Assembly (NCBI RefSeq): GCF_003287895.1
Contig: NZ_CP030280.1
Coordinates: forward strand, 2,610,501 to 2,674,500
DNA from: Blautia argi
GTDB taxonomy: Bacteria > Bacillota > Clostridia > Lachnospirales > Lachnospiraceae
Length of the DNA: 64,000 nucleotides
Direction of reading: 5' to 3'
In this document: positions 22,717 to 30,066 of the stretch, piece by piece
Layout: each line of letters starts with the position of its first letter
Numbering within the stretch: position 1 is the first letter of the stretch
The notes under the pieces: model-generated
What the model was told of the DNA's origin: nothing
Databases searched by the model: none
What the model saw: the letters and a program-made list of their open reading frames with translations, nothing else
Position numbers and translations under genes: made by a program

Positions 22717-23931
22717 ATGAATGATAAAAACTTTATTGAAGAACTAAGACAAAAGCGTGAGGAATACGGAGTAACACAAACAAGGCTTGCTGTTGCCTGT
22801 GGTATCAGCCGTGAATATTACAACCGCATTGAAAAAGGAAAACAGCCATTGAATGACGAATTAAGAGAAATCATAGAAAAACAGATTGAGCGTTTCAATC
22901 CGCAAGAACCACTATTCTTATTGATTGATTACTTTCGTGTCCGCTTTCCTACTACGGACGCATTGGCGATTATCCGTGATGTATTACAACTGAAATCTAA
23001 TTACATGCTTTATGAAGATTATGGAAAATACGGATATGAAAGCAAATATGTACTTGGCGACATCAATATCATGTGTTCCATGCAGGAGCATTTAGGTGTT
23101 TTATTGGAACTGAAAGGCAAAGGCTGTCGGCAAATGGAATGTTATCTACTGGCACAGGAACGCTCATGGTATGACTTCATGCTGGATTGTATGACGGCTG
23201 GTGGTGTGATGAAACGGCTTGATTTGGCTATCAATGATAAAGCAGGAATATTGGATATTCCAAAGTTAAAGGAAAAATACAAGGCTGGCGAATGTATCTC
23301 CTACTTCCGTATGCAGAAAGATTACAGCGGTACAGAAAAATGCGGTAGCGATTTACCAAAGAATACAGGAGAAACCTTATATCTCGGTTCAACAAGTAGC
23401 GAATTATATATGTGTGCTTATCAGAAAAATTATGAGCAGTATGTCAAGAATGGCACAGAAATTGAAGATACGGAGATTAAGAACCGTTTTGAAATACGCA
23501 TGAAGAACGAACGAGCCTATTATGCGGTTGTAGATTTACTGACCTATCGGGACGCTGAACGCACCGCTTTTTCTATCATCAATCATTATGTCCGCTTTGT
23601 TGACAGAGAGGACGACAAGCCAAAAAGTCAATGGATAACAAATGATGATTGGGCATGGTTTGTAGGGGAAAACAGAGAGCCGATACGCTTAACCACAAAG
23701 CCAGAGCCTTACACTTTACAAAAAGCGTTGCATTGGCTACAAAGACAAGTCGCACCAACCATAAAAATGGTACAGGCATTAGACAGAGAAAATCGTACAA
23801 CGATACTGAAAGATATGATTGAGCAGGCAGAACTAAAAGACAAGCATAAACATTTATTACAATTAGAGAAATCAACCATAGAAGAACGTATAGATACCGC
23901 TGTTCCACAAGAGAATGACGGTATTTTTTAA
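22717..23931 (+). CDS. MobT relaxase of the IME
   Basis: 404 residues starting after TGGAGG. Residues 8-55 form an XRE-type HTH (GVTQTRLAVACGISREYYNR) and the rest is the Rep_trans/MobT catalytic domain (FYDFMLDC-type segment, MKRLDLAINDKAGILDIP, FEIRMKNERAYYAV, YVRFVDREDDKPKS). It is a diverged paralogue of the ICE relaxase at 30067, sharing the same motifs along its whole length. MobT proteins nick oriT and have been linked to mobilization by Tn916/ICESt3-type ICEs. The order here (oriT, cargo, relaxase) differs from the ICE. Confidence 0.85.
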   Translation: MNDKNFIEELRQKREEYGVTQTRLAVACGISREYYNRIEKGKQPLNDELREIIEKQIERFNPQEPLFLLIDYFRVRFPTTDALAIIRDVLQLKSNYMLYEDYGKYGYESKYVLGDINIMCSMQEHLGVLLELKGKGCRQMECYLLAQERSWYDFMLDCMTAGGVMKRLDLAINDKAGILDIPKLKEKYKAGECISYFRMQKDYSGTEKCGSDLPKNTGETLYLGSTSSELYMCAYQKNYEQYVKNGTEIEDTEIKNRFEIRMKNERAYYAVVDLLTYRDAERTAFSIINHYVRFVDREDDKPKSQWITNDDWAWFVGENREPIRLTTKPEPYTLQKALHWLQRQVAPTIKMVQALDRENRTTILKDMIEQAELKDKHKHLLQLEKSTIEERIDTAVPQENDGIF

Positions 23932-23944
23932 TGTAATTGAAAAA

Positions 23945-24530
23945 TTTCAGATTTAGTCAGCAAAGAGCTGTTTTCATTCCCTATGTGAAGTGAAAGAAGA
24001 AAAATAAATTTTTTATTAAATCTGCAACAAAATGGCTACTTGCGTACAGATATGGTGCGAGAAAAGGAAATCTAAACTTTTTTTGAAAATAGGTCATTAA
24101 ATCGGGGCTTGCTGTCCCTATATGAAGTGAAAGAAGAAAAAAGTTTTGAAAAAATGACGGAAATTCGTGATTAGTGGACAGTCTTCTGTGAAAAGAGGAA
24201 AAACATCATCATTTTGTATTCAAACAGGCATTAGCAGTTGAGTGTTGATGTGAAAAGATGAAAATACTTTGTTCTCAACTTAACAATTTAAGGTTTCCGT
24301 TCCCTATATGGTGCAAAGAAAATATTTCATTCTATTGTTGGCAGTAACGGTATGGTTTGGGTAGTTAGGGTGTGAAAAGGAAAATATTCTTTTTTCATCA
24401 TCAACTTAGCAAAATGACATTTTCTATCCCTATATGGTGCATGAAAAGAAGTTAAAATTTTTCCATTTAAACTTAGCAAATGGACGTTTGCTGTACAGAT
24501 AGTAGTGAAAAAGGAGAAAATCAACCGTTG
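23945..24530 (+). repeat. Nine degenerate tandem repeats of about 65 bp
   Basis: Cores like CCCTATATGGTGNNNGAAAAG recur at about 23979, 24045, 24116, 24176, 24241, 24302, 24364, 24427 and 24494, spaced 58-68 bp, with A/T-rich DNA and 'aacttagcaaaatg' or 'aggtcattaaatc' strings between. A single diverged copy is in the ICE at 50410-50455, upstream of its sigma-factor gene. No ORF of note crosses the array. The function is unknown; it follows the relaxase gene directly. Confidence 0.7.
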
Positions 24531-24646
24531 ATTGCCAAAATGAACCGTTCCATTTGTACTAATAATGGAAAAAGTTTTGGATTTTGGTTACGTTTCTCCT
24601 CTTTTCCAACGCGATATATAGGAAAGACGATTTTTTTCTTTCAATC

Positions 24647-24953
24647 GTTCTTTGACAACTGAATAAAGTAATTCAATACGTTTGACAGACAGCTAGCCGT
24701 TGAAACAAATACGCCACGACCTTTCCCCTGCAAGAGCGAGCGAAAACCTATTTGTGTTCTTGTAAAAGATTTGTCCTCTTTTATCGCCATGACCTGTACT
24801 GTCAGATAATGATACTCCCGTACAGCCACAGCTTGAGCATTAAGAGCGTCGCACGCAATGGGTACGGCTACATAAGAACTATGCAGAGGTGGAACTCCTG
24901 TGGGCTATGACAAAAGCCGTTGAATTGCTTAGAAAGATTTTACAGAAAGGGGG
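24647..24953 (+). promoter_or_regulatory. Conserved leader with boxA-like motif (IME copy)
   Basis: It begins GTTCTTTGACAACTGAATAA and contains TACGCCACGACCTTT, AGAGCGAGCG, CCATGACCT, AATGATAC and AAAGCCGTTG in the same order as the ICE region 51267-51540. In each element it precedes a small gene plus the recombination gene. GTTCTTTGACA resembles the boxA antitermination element. A large stem-rich RNA leader is likely. Confidence 0.6.
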
Positions 24954-25129
24954 TATGTGTTATTGATAATGCTGTAAAAACAATTCAAAAGAAAAATGGC
25001 AAGTGTGGCATTGGCAACAGAGGAAAGACAAAGATTGTAGTAAAAGAGCATTTTTCCGAAAAGGGCAAAACAATGGAAGAACTTCTAACTGATGTCATGC
25101 TGGAAAAAGCAAAGCAGACAATCGCATAA
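24920..25129 (+). CDS. Small protein before the serine recombinase
   Basis: The conserved-looking part reads VIDNAVKTIQKKNGKCGI, GKTKIVVKEHFSEKGKTM and EELLTDVMLEKAKQTIA. The ribosome site AGAAAGGGGG (24942-24951) points to a start near 24959-24965, where only the rare ATT (24962) is in frame; the TTG at 24920 lacks a good site. It takes the place held by xis in the ICE, so a recombination directionality factor is possible. Start and function are uncertain. Confidence 0.5.
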   Translation: MNCLERFYRKGVCVIDNAVKTIQKKNGKCGIGNRGKTKIVVKEHFSEKGKTMEELLTDVMLEKAKQTIA

Positions 25130-25170
25130 AATCGGTGCAGTTGTAAGAAATAGATTGAATGACAAAAAGT

Positions 25171-25215
25171 ACCCGTGTTATACTTTACTTGCAAGCAGGT
25201 ATTGTAAACACGGGT
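25171..25215. promoter_or_regulatory. Inverted repeat before the recombinase
   Basis: ACCCGTGTT (25171-25179) and AACACGGGT (25207-25215) are perfect 9-bp inverse copies 27 nt apart, 26 bp before the recombinase start. There is no U-tract, so a binding site or a structured leader is more likely than a terminator. Confidence 0.5.
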
Positions 25216-25240
25216 TAGTTATAAAGGAGGATAACTGACA

Positions 25241-26854
25241 ATGAAACAACAGATTTACAATACTGCACTTTATCTTAGGTTAAGCCGAGATGATGAATTA
25301 CAGGGCGAAAGTTCCAGCATTACCACACAGAGAAGTATGTTGCGTTTATATGCAAAAGAACATCATTTGAATGTCATTGATGAATATATTGATGACGGCT
25401 GGTCGGGAACAAATTTTGACAGACCGAGTTTTCAAAGAATGATTGAGGATATAGAGGCAGGAAAAATCAACTGTGTTGTAACGAAAGACCTTTCCCGTCT
25501 TGGCAGAAATTATATTATGACAGGACAATATACAGAATTGTATTTCCCTAGTCATAATGTCCGCTACATAGCGATTGATGACGGTGTAGACAGCGAAAAA
25601 GGCGAAAGTGAGATTGCACCATTTAAGAACATCATCAATGAATGGGTGGCAAGAGATACAAGCCGTAAAGTCAAATCAGCATTTAAGACAAAGTTTGCGG
25701 AGGGGGCTCATTACGGTGCTTATGCTCCGTTAGGATATAAGAAACACCCTGACATCAAAGGAAAACTGTTGGTTGATGATGAAACAAAATGGATTATTGA
25801 AAAAATCTTTTCCCTAGCCTATCAAGGTTACGGAAGTGCAAAAATCACAAAGCAGTTAAGAGCAGAAAAAGTTCCGACAGCGTCATGGCTAAATTTTACA
25901 AGATACGGTACTTTTGCACATATCTTTGAGGGAAAACCCGAAAGTAAGCGTTATGAGTGGACGATTGCTCATGTCAAGGCGATATTGAAAAGTGAGGTTT
26001 ATATCGGAAACAGTGTTCACAATATGCAGTCTACGGTATCGTTCAAGAGCAAAAAGAAAGTGCGTAAGCCCGAAAGTGAATGGTTTCGAGTAGAAAACAC
26101 TCACGAGCCGATTATTGACAAGGAAGTGTTCTATCGTGTGCAGGAGCAGATAAAATCAAGACGCAGACAGACAAAGGAAAAGGCAACGCCGATTTTTGCA
26201 GGGCTTGTCAAGTGTGCGGATTGTGGTTGGTCTATGAGATTTGGAACGAATAAGACAAATAAAACGCCTTACAGTTATTATGCTTGCAGTTACTACGGGC
26301 AGTTTGGCAAAGGTAATTGTTCTATGCACTACATTCGTTATGATGTGCTGTATCAAGCCGTATTGGAACGCTTGCAGTATTGGGCTAAGGCAGTACAGCA
26401 GGACGAAGAAAAGGTATTGAACAAGATACAGAAAGCTGGCAATGCAGAGAGAATACGGGAAAAGAAGAAAAAGGCAAGTACATTGAAGAAAGCCGAGAAC
26501 AGACAAAATGAGATTGACCGTTTATTTGCGAAAATGTATGAAGATAGAGCCTGTGAGAAGATAACAGAGCGAAATTTTGTGATGTTGTCCAGCAAGTACC
26601 AAAAAGAACAGATAGAACTGGAACAGCAGATAACAAGCCTAAGAGAAGAACTAAGTAAAATGGAACAGGATATGATAGGTGCTGAAAAGTGGATTGAGTT
26701 AATCAAGGAATATTCCGTACCAAAGGAACTGACAGCACCATTATTAAATGCCATGATAGAAAAAATCCTCATACATGAAGCAACAACGAATGAGGATAAC
26801 GAAAGAATACAGGAAATTGAGATATATTACCGATTTATTGGAAAAGTTGAGTAA
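25241..26854 (+). CDS. Large serine recombinase of the IME
   Basis: 537 residues after AAAGGAGG. The resolvase domain (1-150) shows YLRLSRDDELQGESSSI with the catalytic Ser, DGWSGTNFDRPSFQRM and VTKDLSRLGRNYI. Then come the recombinase domain (YAPLGYKKHPD, GYGSAKITKQL) and a zinc ribbon (CADCGWSMRFG, YACSYYGQFGKGNC). The C-terminal coiled coil (KKKKASTLKKAENRQNEIDR) regulates synapsis. This is the TndX/TnpX group. It catalyses integration and excision of the IME through the GT-centred site at the split XRE gene, 43 bp downstream. Confidence 0.92.
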   Translation: MKQQIYNTALYLRLSRDDELQGESSSITTQRSMLRLYAKEHHLNVIDEYIDDGWSGTNFDRPSFQRMIEDIEAGKINCVVTKDLSRLGRNYIMTGQYTELYFPSHNVRYIAIDDGVDSEKGESEIAPFKNIINEWVARDTSRKVKSAFKTKFAEGAHYGAYAPLGYKKHPDIKGKLLVDDETKWIIEKIFSLAYQGYGSAKITKQLRAEKVPTASWLNFTRYGTFAHIFEGKPESKRYEWTIAHVKAILKSEVYIGNSVHNMQSTVSFKSKKKVRKPESEWFRVENTHEPIIDKEVFYRVQEQIKSRRRQTKEKATPIFAGLVKCADCGWSMRFGTNKTNKTPYSYYACSYYGQFGKGNCSMHYIRYDVLYQAVLERLQYWAKAVQQDEEKVLNKIQKAGNAERIREKKKKASTLKKAENRQNEIDRLFAKMYEDRACEKITERNFVMLSSKYQKEQIELEQQITSLREELSKMEQDMIGAEKWIELIKEYSVPKELTAPLLNAMIEKILIHEATTNEDNERIQEIEIYYRFIGKVE

Positions 26855-26897
26855 TCAACAAGAGTAATATTTTTAACTAAGGGAAACCGGAAACAGT

Positions 26898-27518
26898 ATG
26901 CCTAATGTTACACTACTTATTCCTATTGCTGATGTGCTTGGAATAACAGTGACAGAACTCTTGAAAGGAGAAAAATTAAGAGAAGAAAAGACACTGAATA
27001 GTGATGAAGTGGAAAACCTTGTTGTAAATTCGTTAGACTTATCTTTGCGTAATACAATTCGCCAACGAAAAAAGAATTGGATATTTGCATTTCTTATCTC
27101 AATCGGTGTGGTAATTGTAGAAGCAATATTATTAACCGTTTCTGGAATTTCCATAGAACAAATGGGAGATAGTTTGTATATATCTTTGTTAATGCTTTTG
27201 TTTGCAAGTTGGCTTTGCATTTTTGCAAAAGAATTATTACCAACATATTATGATACAGATAAAGTTAATTTTGTATCACAAGGAATTTTTAGAATACACA
27301 TGGCAGGGTTATCCTTTAATAATGCAAACTGGGGATATGTATTAACAGTATTTAGAGTATTTACATTGGGGATTGCTATTCTATACCCTATTATCTGCTA
27401 TATCAGTTTTTTAATTGGCGGTGTTTCATTATGGGATACTGTAAAATATCCAGCTATAGTCATTCTACTGATAGGACTGTTAGTTGTAACCTATATCGTT
27501 GGAAAAAAATATGAATAA
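26898..27518 (+). pseudogene. XRE regulator, 3' fragment
   Basis: The frame begins right at the IME junction: MPNVTLLIPIADVLGITVTE and LLKGEKLREEKTL complete the XRE domain whose first 44 residues are at 18660. Four membrane segments follow (about residues 60-205; e.g. WIFAFLISIGVVIVEAIL, IVILLIGLLVVTYIVG). The restored protein is a membrane-bound XRE regulator of a common Firmicute type. The fragment could still be translated alone from the junction ATG, but it would lack DNA binding. Confidence 0.85.
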
Positions 27519-27529
27519 TCATATTAAAT

Positions 27530-27583
27530 GGAGCTTGTCAATCCATAGAACCATGCCCCGCAGGGACAGGCGAAGAATTGACG
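27530..27583 (+). pseudogene. Deleted second copy of the orf22 3' end
   Basis: GGAGCTTGTCAATCCA matches orf22 at 18398-18413 and then jumps to AGAACCATGCCCCGCAGG, matching orf22 at 18528-18545. The middle, lying between two CAATCCA strings, is gone. It marks an old duplication on the far side of the XRE gene. Confidence 0.65.
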
Positions 27584-27602
27584 CAAACACTTTAGAATTT
27601 CA

Positions 27603-27631
27603 TTGTAGCAGATATATGTAACTGCTATAAT
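27603..27631 (+). promoter_or_regulatory. Cassette promoter 2a
   Basis: TTGTAG, 17 bp, TATAAT, upstream of the 58-codon gene at 27677. It has the same boxes and spacing as the promoters at 21801 and 31640. Confidence 0.6.
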
Positions 27632-27676
27632 ATAGACATGAGATAAGATAAATCTTGAGTTTATGGAGGCAGAAGC

Positions 27677-27853
27677 ATGATGTATAAAACAGAACTGATT
27701 GAAGAAATTACCGTTGAAAATGTTACTGATAAAATAAATAAAAAAATATCAGAAATGGAAAAAGAAAGTTATCGGCTTATAACTATGTCATTTTTAGGGA
27801 CAGAAAGAGCTGTATTGGTTTTCAAAAAAGGGTTAAAAGGTAGTTTGCTTTAG
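27677..27853 (+). CDS. Small protein (58 aa), unknown
   Basis: ATG 27677 follows TGGAGGC. MMYKTELIEEITVENVTDKI is followed by MEKESYRLITMSFLGTERAV and ends VFKKGLKGSLL. The alpha-beta pattern resembles small DUF4177-like proteins, but I cannot confirm a family. It is the first gene of cassette 2, between the XRE 3' fragment and the DUF523 gene. Confidence 0.5.
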   Translation: MMYKTELIEEITVENVTDKINKKISEMEKESYRLITMSFLGTERAVLVFKKGLKGSLL

Positions 27854-27940
27854 GGGAGAAATTATGATGAATTTCAGTTTTACAATTTCATAGCCGTATA
27901 TACAAGGAAGTTAGGCTTCGGGTTAAATGATTTTTGAGTG

Positions 27941-27970
27941 TTGTGGGGGTATATAGCGGAATGATATAAT
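27941..27970 (+). promoter_or_regulatory. Cassette promoter 2b
   Basis: TTGTGG, 18 bp, TATAAT, 27 bp before the DUF523 gene, whose ribosome site is GTGAGGTG. Confidence 0.6.
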
Positions 27971-27997
27971 TCTTATAAATTGTGAGGTGCTTATATT

Positions 27998-28417
27998 ATG
28001 AAAGTATTAGTGAGTTCATGTATTACGGGAAAAAACTGTAAATACAACGGTGGGAATAATCTTAATACAAAAGTTGTCGAGTTTTTAAAAGATAAAGAGG
28101 TTATCGAAATTTGTCCAGAGTTATTAGCAAACATGCCTACACCACGTCCTAGTGCAGAAATAGTAAATGGTGTTGTTGTGGACACAAATGGAAATATTGT
28201 TGATAATGAATACCGTCATGCAGTACAGTTGGCTCTAAATGAAATAAGAAATATGCAAATAGATTTAGTTATTCTGCAATCAAGAAGCCCAACTTGTGCA
28301 GTAAAGAATATTTATGATGGAAGTTTTACGGGAAGATTGATAAAAGGTCAAGGTCTATTTGCACAGGCTTTAATTAAGGCTGGATATAAAGTGTTAGACT
28401 CTGAAGATTTTAAATAA
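27998..28417 (+). CDS. DUF523 family protein
   Basis: 139 residues starting MKVLVSSCITGKNCKYNGG, the Cys-containing DUF523 signature, followed by ICPELLANMPTPRPSAEI and VILQSRSPTCAVKNIYDGSF. The conserved cysteines suggest metal or thiol chemistry; the family is sometimes linked to purine and tRNA enzymes, without a proven reaction. It is an accessory cassette ending in the shared terminator, just upstream of the transfer ATPase. Confidence 0.82.
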   Translation: MKVLVSSCITGKNCKYNGGNNLNTKVVEFLKDKEVIEICPELLANMPTPRPSAEIVNGVVVDTNGNIVDNEYRHAVQLALNEIRNMQIDLVILQSRSPTCAVKNIYDGSFTGRLIKGQGLFAQALIKAGYKVLDSEDFK

Positions 28418-28432
28418 ATGATAATAAAGTGA

Positions 28433-28462
28433 GCAGTTAGTCTTAGGATTGACTGCTTTTTT
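28433..28462 (+). terminator. Cassette terminator, copy 2
   Basis: GCAGT / ACTGC with the loop TAGTCTTAGGATTG and a run of six T. The 24-bp core is the same as at 22617-22640 and 32729-32752. orf21 starts 26 bp further on. Confidence 0.8.
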
Positions 28463-28488
28463 AGTACCCAGAAAGGAGTGATTTATTT

Positions 28489-29883
28489 ATGCGTATGATT
28501 TGGAACAAAGGACACCGTATCAGAGCCAGCGACAAGCACCTTGTCTACCACTTTTCCATAGGGACGCTTCTGTTTGTATTTGTGGCGGTTCTCCTGCTAC
28601 TGAATAGCAAACAGCTCATGCGTACCGATTGGGAGCATTTCAGCTTGTTAGAAAACGGCTTCACGCTCTCCCCTTACAATTTCATAACCATATTGATAGC
28701 GACTGGTGCTTGTGTATTGGTCGCTTTTCTGTATTACCGCTTCTGTTATGACAATTTCAAGAAGCTCCTGCACCGTCAAAAGCTGGCAAGAATGATACTG
28801 GAAAATAAGTGGTATGAAGCCGATACCGTACAAGACAGCGGTTTTTTTACTGACCTGCAAAGCAGATCAAGGGAAAAAATCGTCTGGTTTCCAAAGATTT
28901 ACTATCAAATGGAAAAAGGCTTGCTTCATATCCGCTGTGAAATTACACTGGGGAAATATCAAGACCAGCTTTTACGGTTAGAGGATAAATTGGAAAGTGG
29001 CTTGTATTGTGAGCTAACCGACAAGACCCTGCATGACGGCTATATCGAATATACCCTGCTTTATGATATGATAGCGAACCGCATTACCATTGATGAAGTA
29101 CGGGCAGAAAACGGCTGTCTTAGACTGATGAAAAATCTTGTCTGGGAATATGACGCACTCCCTCACGCTCTGATTGCTGGTGGAACTGGTGGCGGTAAAA
29201 CCTATTTTCTGCTGACGCTCATTGAAGCCTTACTACATACCAACGCTGTCCTTTACATCTTAGACCCGAAGAACGCTGACCTTGCGGACTTGGGGACAGT
29301 TATGGGAAATGTGTATCACACCAAAGAAGAAATGATTGATTGCGTCAATGCTTTTTATGAGGGCATGATACAGCGAAGTGAGGAAATGAAGCGACACCCA
29401 GACTATAAGACGGGCGAAAACTACGCCTATCTGGGACTGCCACCCTGCTTTCTTATCTTTGATGAATATGTGGCGTTTTTTGAAATGCTGGGAACGAAAG
29501 AAAGCGTGGGCTTACTTAGCCAGTTAAAGAAAATCGTTATGTTAGGACGACAAGCAGGTTATTTCCTTATCGTTGCCTGCCAGCGTCCAGACGCAAAGTA
29601 TTTCTCGGACGGTATCAGAGATAACTTCAATTTCCGTGTGGGGCTTGGTCGTATCAGCGAATTAGGCTACGGTATGCTGTTCGGTTCAGATGTGAAAAAG
29701 CAGTTTTTCCAGAAGCGTATCAAGGGGCGTGGCTACTGTGATGTGGGAACAAGCGTTATCAGTGAGTTTTACACGCCTTTAGTCCCGAAAGGACATGATT
29801 TTTTGCAGACTATCGGCTCTCTTGCACAAGCAAGGCAGGACGGGACGGCGACGTGCGAAGCGAAAGGCGACGGCACGGACTAG
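28489..29883 (+). CDS. FtsK/SpoIIIE-type coupling ATPase (Tn916 orf21)
   Basis: 464 residues. Two N-terminal membrane helices (LLFVFVAVLLLLNSKQL; ILIATGACVLVAFLYYRF) anchor a cytoplasmic ATPase with Walker A GGTGGGKTYFLL near residue 230 and Walker B-like CFLIFDEYVAFFE. It delivers the relaxase-DNA complex to the conjugation pore (TcpA/ConQ role). The start follows AAAGGAGTG. It lies next to oriT and the relaxase, as in Tn916. The IME, which lacks one, probably relies on this protein. Confidence 0.93.
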   Translation: MRMIWNKGHRIRASDKHLVYHFSIGTLLFVFVAVLLLLNSKQLMRTDWEHFSLLENGFTLSPYNFITILIATGACVLVAFLYYRFCYDNFKKLLHRQKLARMILENKWYEADTVQDSGFFTDLQSRSREKIVWFPKIYYQMEKGLLHIRCEITLGKYQDQLLRLEDKLESGLYCELTDKTLHDGYIEYTLLYDMIANRITIDEVRAENGCLRLMKNLVWEYDALPHALIAGGTGGGKTYFLLTLIEALLHTNAVLYILDPKNADLADLGTVMGNVYHTKEEMIDCVNAFYEGMIQRSEEMKRHPDYKTGENYAYLGLPPCFLIFDEYVAFFEMLGTKESVGLLSQLKKIVMLGRQAGYFLIVACQRPDAKYFSDGIRDNFNFRVGLGRISELGYGMLFGSDVKKQFFQKRIKGRGYCDVGTSVISEFYTPLVPKGHDFLQTIGSLAQARQDGTATCEAKGDGTD

Positions 29884-29888
29884 CCGTT

Positions 29889-29946
29889 GCTGGTGTGGCG
29901 TAAGCCACGCCAGCAGGTAAAACCCCTCGGTATCTAACAGAGGGGT
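29889..29946 (+). other. ICE origin of transfer (oriT) region
   Basis: Two hairpins lie between orf21 and orf20: GCTGGTGTGGC-gtaa-GCCACGCCAGC (29889-29914) and ACCCCTC-ggtatctaaca-GAGGGGT (29922-29946). The place and the TATCTAACA loop correspond to the Tn916 oriT as I remember it. The rest of 29947-30066 has no further structure that I can support. Confidence 0.7.
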
Positions 29947-30066
29947 ACGTTTGCAAATGGACAAAAGACAAAAAACATAGGAAACATAAGGCTTCTGGCA
30001 TGGTTTCCTAGCAAAAATCGACTGTGAAGTCGTCTTAAAAAACTTCACACTTTACAGATTGGGGGT

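Larger units (their letters stand above)
18792..26897 (+). mobile_element. Nested mobilizable element (IME) with dfrF
   Basis: An 8.1-kb insertion splits the XRE gene in frame. It carries a dihydrofolate reductase for trimethoprim resistance, DinB-like and RibD-like genes, an oriT-like hairpin, a MobT relaxase, a tandem repeat array and a large serine recombinase at the right end. It has no coupling protein or mating-pair genes, so it must borrow them. The predicted joined ends read GGAAACA-GT-GTTTCC, a palindrome centred on a GT, as expected of a serine-recombinase attP. Confidence 0.85.

Noticed and set aside
23945..24530. CRISPR array
   Set aside because: The repeats are degenerate along their whole length, there are no unique spacers of fixed size and no cas genes.
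24647..24665. rRNA leader or spacer fragment
   Set aside because: CTTTGACAACTGAATA resembles rRNA operon spacers, but no rRNA or tRNA sequence is nearby; the boxA-like motif in a mobile-element leader explains the similarity.
26156..26772. Minus-strand ORFs inside the serine recombinase gene
   Set aside because: They are shadows of the recombinase coding strand with Ser/Leu/Phe-rich composition and no start context.
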